DNA of 36,138 nucleotides from NCBI GenBank assembly GCA_030531555.1, contig JAUNNI010000025.1, positions 1 through 36,138 of the forward strand, given 5' to 3'. The stretch comes from Eubacteriales bacterium (GTDB lineage Bacteria; Bacillota; Clostridia; Lachnospirales; Lachnospiraceae). A program made the translations under genes and the position numbers. Of the stretch, positions 32,520 through 36,138 are shown in pieces (within the stretch, counting starts at the first letter, position 1; each line of letters starts with the position of its first letter). The notes below the pieces were generated by a model, which saw nothing but the letters and a program-made list of their open reading frames with translations, searched no databases and had not been told where the DNA came from.

Positions 32520-33100
32520 TGTACCATCTCCTTGTAATCCTCTGGTGTATTTACATTACGAAATGCTTTTGTATCATTAAAACATTTTTTCACAGAAAGA
32601 AAAACGGCATGATCCGAATCAAAAATAGATCGAACCCTGTAATTTCCTTCTTTTAGATATTTTTCAATTTTGGGAAGCGTGGATCGATGATAAAGGCCAC
32701 AAAGAACATGAAGTCTCCCATCTTCTTCTTTTGGAATCACAGCAGTGATGTCATCCGAGCAAAATTGCATCATAGTTTCCAGTGTCTCTTTCTTTACAAA
32801 TGGTGTATCGCAGGCGACTATAAAAACCCATGGATTTTTTGCATTTTTTAAGGAACTATGAATCCCTGCCAAAGGACCACATCCTGGAAAATCATCCACA
32901 ATATGTGGCAGTACCACATCCGGAAAATCACCAGCTTCTTTCACAGAAAAAAGAACTTCACCAGCCTCAGAAAAACTCTCTGCCAGATAATCTACAAATC
33001 TTTTTTCACCAATCTGCAAAAGTGCTTTCGGTTGTCCCATCCTGGAGCTTTTCCCTCCACTTAAGATCACCACACTGATGTTAGAAATATCCATGTTCAT
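32516..33100 (-). CDS. mobA: Molybdenum cofactor guanylyltransferase
   Basis: A 194-residue MobA that adds GMP to molybdopterin to form MGD for enzymes such as the nitrate reductase. The nucleotide motif is VVILSGGKSSRMGQPKALL, the metal site VACDTPFV, and the C-terminal NVNTPEDYKEM is typical of the family. The start is uncertain: ATG at 33100 gives a 4-base gap from the preceding stop; 33115 and 33094 are alternatives and none has a strong ribosome site. Translation is probably coupled to the upstream gene and, through ATGA, to mobB-crp. Confidence 0.93.
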   Translation of the reverse strand: MNMDISNISVVILSGGKSSRMGQPKALLQIGEKRFVDYLAESFSEAGEVLFSVKEAGDFPDVVLPHIVDDFPGCGPLAGIHSSLKNAKNPWVFIVACDTPFVKKETLETMMQFCSDDITAVIPKEEDGRLHVLCGLYHRSTLPKIEKYLKEGNYRVRSIFDSDHAVFLSVKKCFNDTKAFRNVNTPEDYKEMVQ

Positions 33101-33104
33101 TCTT

Positions 33105-33617
33105 TTATTGATCATTCATCTCTTCTTCTCGTTTTTTCATATTTTTCATGCGCTGTCCAATCATGTTGAAAGCCTGTTTGGAAGCTTTGCTTTCCTGACT
33201 TTCATCCAGGAATTTTTTCGCTTTTCCAACTGTATCAATACCAAGAAGATCAAACATATCAATAATCAATGTTTTATGAAGCTGTTCTTTGCGATCCTCT
33301 TCCTTTTCTGCAAAAGCAAAACGCAGGCGGTATCTGCGATCATAAGCAATAATATTGGTTTCCATCACTTCTGGATGGAGCTTGATTTTATCTAATAATT
33401 TATTCTGCTGCTCACTGCCGTCACCCATTGGCTCATTGACATCAAAGCCAGGCCCCACGTTGGCAACATAATAAAACTGATTCTCTTTTTTTACCAGTTC
33501 ACCTTTTAATGGACGTACAATCAAGCCGCGATTATTAAAATACAATGCTTCAATGGCAGCTTGTTTCTGTTCATTTTCCAGGCACCAGTTATATAATTCC
33601 TCTGAAGAATATTTCAT
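33105..33617 (-). CDS. Conserved-looking protein of unknown function in the mob operon
   Basis: A 170-residue soluble protein that I do not recognise. It looks like a mixed alpha/beta N-terminal part (residues 1-120, with YYVANVGPGFDVNEPMGDG in the middle) and a charged C-terminal helix rich in Lys, Glu and Met (residues 130-170). It has one cysteine, no signal peptide and no membrane segment. It lies 21 bases after the transposase-fold gene and 4 bases before mobA, so it is in the same transcript. A role in MGD metabolism or in the regulation of this locus is possible from position only. Confidence 0.65.
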   Translation of the reverse strand: MKYSSEELYNWCLENEQKQAAIEALYFNNRGLIVRPLKGELVKKENQFYYVANVGPGFDVNEPMGDGSEQQNKLLDKIKLHPEVMETNIIAYDRRYRLRFAFAEKEEDRKEQLHKTLIIDMFDLLGIDTVGKAKKFLDESQESKASKQAFNMIGQRMKNMKKREEEMNDQ

Positions 33618-33638
33618 GTTTTGTCCCCATTTCTAAAG

Positions 33639-34445
33639 TTATTTTTCGAAATCCGAATTCTCCTCCGACTGGGATAATATGATCTCAAGATTATATTTTA
33701 AAATATAAACCGTCAAATAGTCAATCCCATCTTGAAGATCCGTAAAGACATAACCGTTCATTCGACGTTTTAAAGTAGAGAAAAAAGTACTGACAGGCAT
33801 AATTCCACCATGACTTCCCTTCTCTGTCATGGACATGGTGACCTTAAAATCATTACATATTTTCTTATATTCCTTGGTCTTAAAAATCTCATTTTGACTA
33901 CTGTGTATTAAAAAATGCTGACATGGGGCAAAAGATGCAATGTGATCAATGGCTTCCTGAATCAGCTCTGCATTCTTTTCGGCAGAGAAGGATACGGCCT
34001 GAATACTCCGATCATAAAGATCAATGAGCGTACACATATATAAGGTTCCTTCATCCCTTGTGTCGTAGTTTCCGATGCCAATACAATACTTTTTATAAGG
34101 TCCTTTTGCAGAAAAATCATACTGGATCAGGTCAGTGATCTCTGGTGCCGCTTTCACACCTTCACGCTTTCGAACCCAAGGGTTTCGCGTAGACATCATG
34201 GCATAGTGATCTACTAAAATTGGAATTGGCAATTTCAGTTTGCGACAAATCTTGATGATATCCTTATTCTCACAGCCCGATGCCAGCTGATCCTCATCAA
34301 TATCCCAGAATGGGAAGTTAAGGATTTCTCTTCGATAGTCCTCAATAAATGGAAAAAACATACGATAGTTGTCAGTCAGTTCTTTCAATCTGTCCAAAAA
34401 CTCTATATCATTTGATAGTTCATTCAAATACCAGTTACGAATCAT
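33639..34445 (-). CDS. Transposase-fold (IS3 integrase-core-like) protein lacking the DDE triad
   Basis: A 268-residue intact frame whose second half aligns without gaps to the integrase core of IS3/IS150 OrfB transposases: KKYCIGIGNYD for the first-Asp strand, GTLYMCTLIDLYDRSIQ, then LIHSSQNEIFKTKEY, and SMTEKGSHGG...FFSTLKRRM. Each catalytic acid is replaced: first Asp to G123, second Asp to S183, Glu to S219. There are no stops or frameshifts and no inverted repeats or target duplication. It is therefore unlikely to move DNA and is perhaps domesticated for DNA or protein binding. The start at 34445 has AAAAGG 9 bases upstream; 34478 is an alternative. It lies 21 bases before the next gene of the mob operon. 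Confidence 0.75.
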   Translation of the reverse strand: MIRNWYLNELSNDIEFLDRLKELTDNYRMFFPFIEDYRREILNFPFWDIDEDQLASGCENKDIIKICRKLKLPIPILVDHYAMMSTRNPWVRKREGVKAAPEITDLIQYDFSAKGPYKKYCIGIGNYDTRDEGTLYMCTLIDLYDRSIQAVSFSAEKNAELIQEAIDHIASFAPCQHFLIHSSQNEIFKTKEYKKICNDFKVTMSMTEKGSHGGIMPVSTFFSTLKRRMNGYVFTDLQDGIDYLTVYILKYNLEIILSQSEENSDFEK

Positions 34446-34584
34446 CTTCTTCATCCTTTTATATGCAAGCCCAAACATTATGGTCGTAATTTATCTATTT
34501 TCATTATAATATAATTTCTTTTGAATGAATAATAAAAAATGTATATTTTTGTATAGTAATTCATTAAAAAAAATGATATATTAT

Positions 34585-34613
34585 TTAACTAGTTTCATAA
34601 TTAAAAGTATTAT
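34585..34613 (+). promoter_or_regulatory. Promoter of the MATE exporter gene
   Basis: TTAACT (34585-34590), 17-base spacer, TATTAT (34608-34613) on the plus strand, with GAGAGG (34618-34623) just before the ATG. The leader would be short. The region is extremely AT-rich, so the match could be chance. Confidence 0.4.
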
Positions 34614-34631
34614 ATTAGAGAGGAATTCATT

Positions 34632-36098
34632 ATGAATAAATCTTCAGATATCGATCTGACTGTGGGAAATCCCGGTAAAGTTATTTTGCGCTTTTGTATT
34701 CCCATTCTCCTGACTTCATTATTACAGAATTTATATAGTACCATCGACACCATCGTCATTGGACAATTTGTTGGAAAAGAGGCTTTGGCCGGTGTTGGCT
34801 CCACCGGTGCGGTTAACTTTTTGGTTATTGGATTCTGCATGGGACTTTGTATGGGTTTTGTTATTCCAATCGCACAGTTTTACGGAGCAAAAGACTATTT
34901 ATCTTTAAGAAAAACCTATGCGAACAGTATCTGGGTAAGCCTGGCCTTCGGTCTTACCATAACGGTTATCGTCTGTATTTTCTGTCGACAGATTCTTCTT
35001 ATTATGATGACACCTGTCGAAGTTATGGCCCCGGCCTATGATTACATTTTCCTCATCTTTGCCGGAATTCCAATCACCATTGCCTACAATCTTCTTGCAG
35101 GAACCATTCGTTCTCTGGGAGATTCCAAAAGTCCATTGATTTTTTTAATTTATGCCGCCATCATTAATATTGGGTTTGATATCTTATCTGTGACAGTATT
35201 CCATATGGGAGTGAGAGGACCAGCCGCTGCCACATTACTTGCGCAGCTTTTTTCCTGCATCCTTTGTTACTTCCATATTAAAAAGAACTTCCGGATTCTT
35301 CATATTGAGGATGTTTCTGAATGGAAACTGGATTCTCATTTCATTGGTAAGCTTTGTAAAATGGGTGTTCCCATGGGATTCCAGTTTTCCATCACTGCCA
35401 TCGGATGTGTCATTCTTCAAATTGGTGTAAATACTTTAGGCAGCAGTGCCATTGCAGCGGTAGCTGCCGGATCGAAATTCGGTATGTTTTTACAATGTCC
35501 AACCGATGCTCTCGGTTCCACCATGTCCACCTATGCCGGACAGAATGTGGGAGCTAAAAAAATCGATCGTATTGGTCAGGGATTACGTTTCGCTGTCATC
35601 AGTGGCTGTATTTACTCTATTGTAATTTTTGTTATCATGTTCTTCACAGCCAAATACTGTATGCTGCTCTTTATCAAACCAAATGAAACACAGATCATCG
35701 CTGATGCGGCTCTTTACTGTATCATCTCAGCACTCTTTTATCCATTCCTGGTTTTAGTCAACACGGTTCGTTATACGATTCAGGGTATGGGCTACAGTAC
35801 CTTTGCTGTCATAGCCGGTGTTTTAGAGATGTTTGCAAGATCCTTTGTTGGTGTATCATTAATTCCAATCTTTGGCTATGTGGCAAGCTGTTTTTCCAGT
35901 CCATTTGCATGGATTTTCGCAGATTTATTCTTAGTTCCAGCCTTCTTCCATGTGAAGAAAAAAAACAATGAAACTACTCATGGATCAATCATCGTAACTT
36001 TGGAAAAAACAATGTTTCCTATGATGATAAGAAATCATATCCTTTTAAAACATAAAAAAGGGGCTGTCGCATCAAAAGCGGCCTTCGAATGTCCCTGA
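34632..36098 (+). CDS. MATE-family multidrug/metabolite exporter
   Basis: A 488-residue membrane protein with twelve expected helices, the only plus-strand gene. The N-terminal DLTVGNPGKVILRFCIPIL and LYSTIDTIVIGQFVGKEALAG, and the mid-protein GVPMGFQFSITAIGCVILQ, are typical of the clostridial DinF/NorM-like MATE group. It exports drugs or metabolites with Na+ or H+. The last 40-45 residues after the final helix (from about HVKKKNNE) are hydrophilic and longer than usual. The final stretch coincides with a GGGGCTGTCGCA sequence that looks foreign. It is divergent from the mob operon and functionally unrelated as far as can be seen. Confidence 0.92.
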   Translation: MNKSSDIDLTVGNPGKVILRFCIPILLTSLLQNLYSTIDTIVIGQFVGKEALAGVGSTGAVNFLVIGFCMGLCMGFVIPIAQFYGAKDYLSLRKTYANSIWVSLAFGLTITVIVCIFCRQILLIMMTPVEVMAPAYDYIFLIFAGIPITIAYNLLAGTIRSLGDSKSPLIFLIYAAIINIGFDILSVTVFHMGVRGPAAATLLAQLFSCILCYFHIKKNFRILHIEDVSEWKLDSHFIGKLCKMGVPMGFQFSITAIGCVILQIGVNTLGSSAIAAVAAGSKFGMFLQCPTDALGSTMSTYAGQNVGAKKIDRIGQGLRFAVISGCIYSIVIFVIMFFTAKYCMLLFIKPNETQIIADAALYCIISALFYPFLVLVNTVRYTIQGMGYSTFAVIAGVLEMFARSFVGVSLIPIFGYVASCFSSPFAWIFADLFLVPAFFHVKKKNNETTHGSIIVTLEKTMFPMMIRNHILLKHKKGAVASKAAFECP

Positions 36099-36138
36099 AA
36101 ATCGCTGAAGACTGACCGAAAGGGCAAAGGATTTTTGA

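Noticed and set aside
1-36138. CRISPR arrays, tRNA or rRNA genes, prophage or plasmid functions
   Set aside because: No regularly spaced repeats, cloverleaf-like segments or phage/plasmid genes were seen on either strand.

Overview
The window comes from a low-GC, strictly anaerobic Bacillota, most likely a gut-type clostridium (Lachnospirales-like). This rests on AT-rich intergenic DNA, strong AGGAGG-type ribosome sites, radical/Fe-S/molybdenum chemistry, an AsrABC-type siroheme reductase, and the family make-up. All genes but the last lie on the minus strand, so the locus reads right to left. Nearly everything concerns making molybdenum cofactor (Moco) or using it.

Right to left. (1) 36.1-34.6 kb: a plus-strand MATE exporter. 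(2) 34.4-31.3 kb: a transposase-fold protein that has lost its DDE triad, an unknown 170-aa protein, MobA, and a single protein joining MobB to a complete Crp/Fnr regulator. (3) 31.3-28.3 kb: AsrA-AsrB-AsrC siroheme reductase genes behind a Crp-type palindrome whose centre falls exactly at -41.5 of a plausible promoter. (4) 28.3-23.6 kb: a NasA/NarB-like nitrate reductase, a four-cluster ferredoxin subunit, an FAD/NAD oxidoreductase and a TDT anion channel. Regions 3 and 4 together could form a nitrate-to-nitrite-to-ammonium route, although sulfite is the textbook Asr substrate.

(5) 23.5-16.7 kb: a Moco riboswitch with a readable terminator/antiterminator, followed by a molybdopterin-binding protein, MoeA, MoaA, a MOSC-MogA fusion, ModB, ModC and MoaC. 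MoaD, MoaE, MoeB and ModA are absent from the window. (6) 16.65-7.8 kb: the selenium-dependent molybdenum hydroxylase set: SelD, YedF, DUF3343, XdhC-type protein, YqeC, YqeB, then the three subunits of a xanthine-dehydrogenase-like enzyme and the MocA-type nucleotidyltransferase. The selD leader holds a promoter, a terminator hairpin and a long inverted repeat. (7) 7.7-5.6 kb: xanthine phosphoribosyltransferase and an NCS2 purine permease, which fit a purine substrate for the hydroxylase. (8) 5.5-1.8 kb: a WYL regulator, a small coiled-coil protein, a flavodoxin and an ABC exporter half-transporter. (9) 1.7-0 kb: the N-terminal part of a hydantoinase/oxoprolinase-family protein running off the left edge.

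Two branches of cofactor maturation therefore sit side by side: MobA/MobB (guanine dinucleotide) for the nitrate reductase and MocA (expected cytosine dinucleotide) for the selenium hydroxylase, fed by one riboswitch-controlled pathway. The most unusual items are the MobB-Crp fusion with its matching operator, the transposase-fold protein without catalytic residues, and the selD leader.
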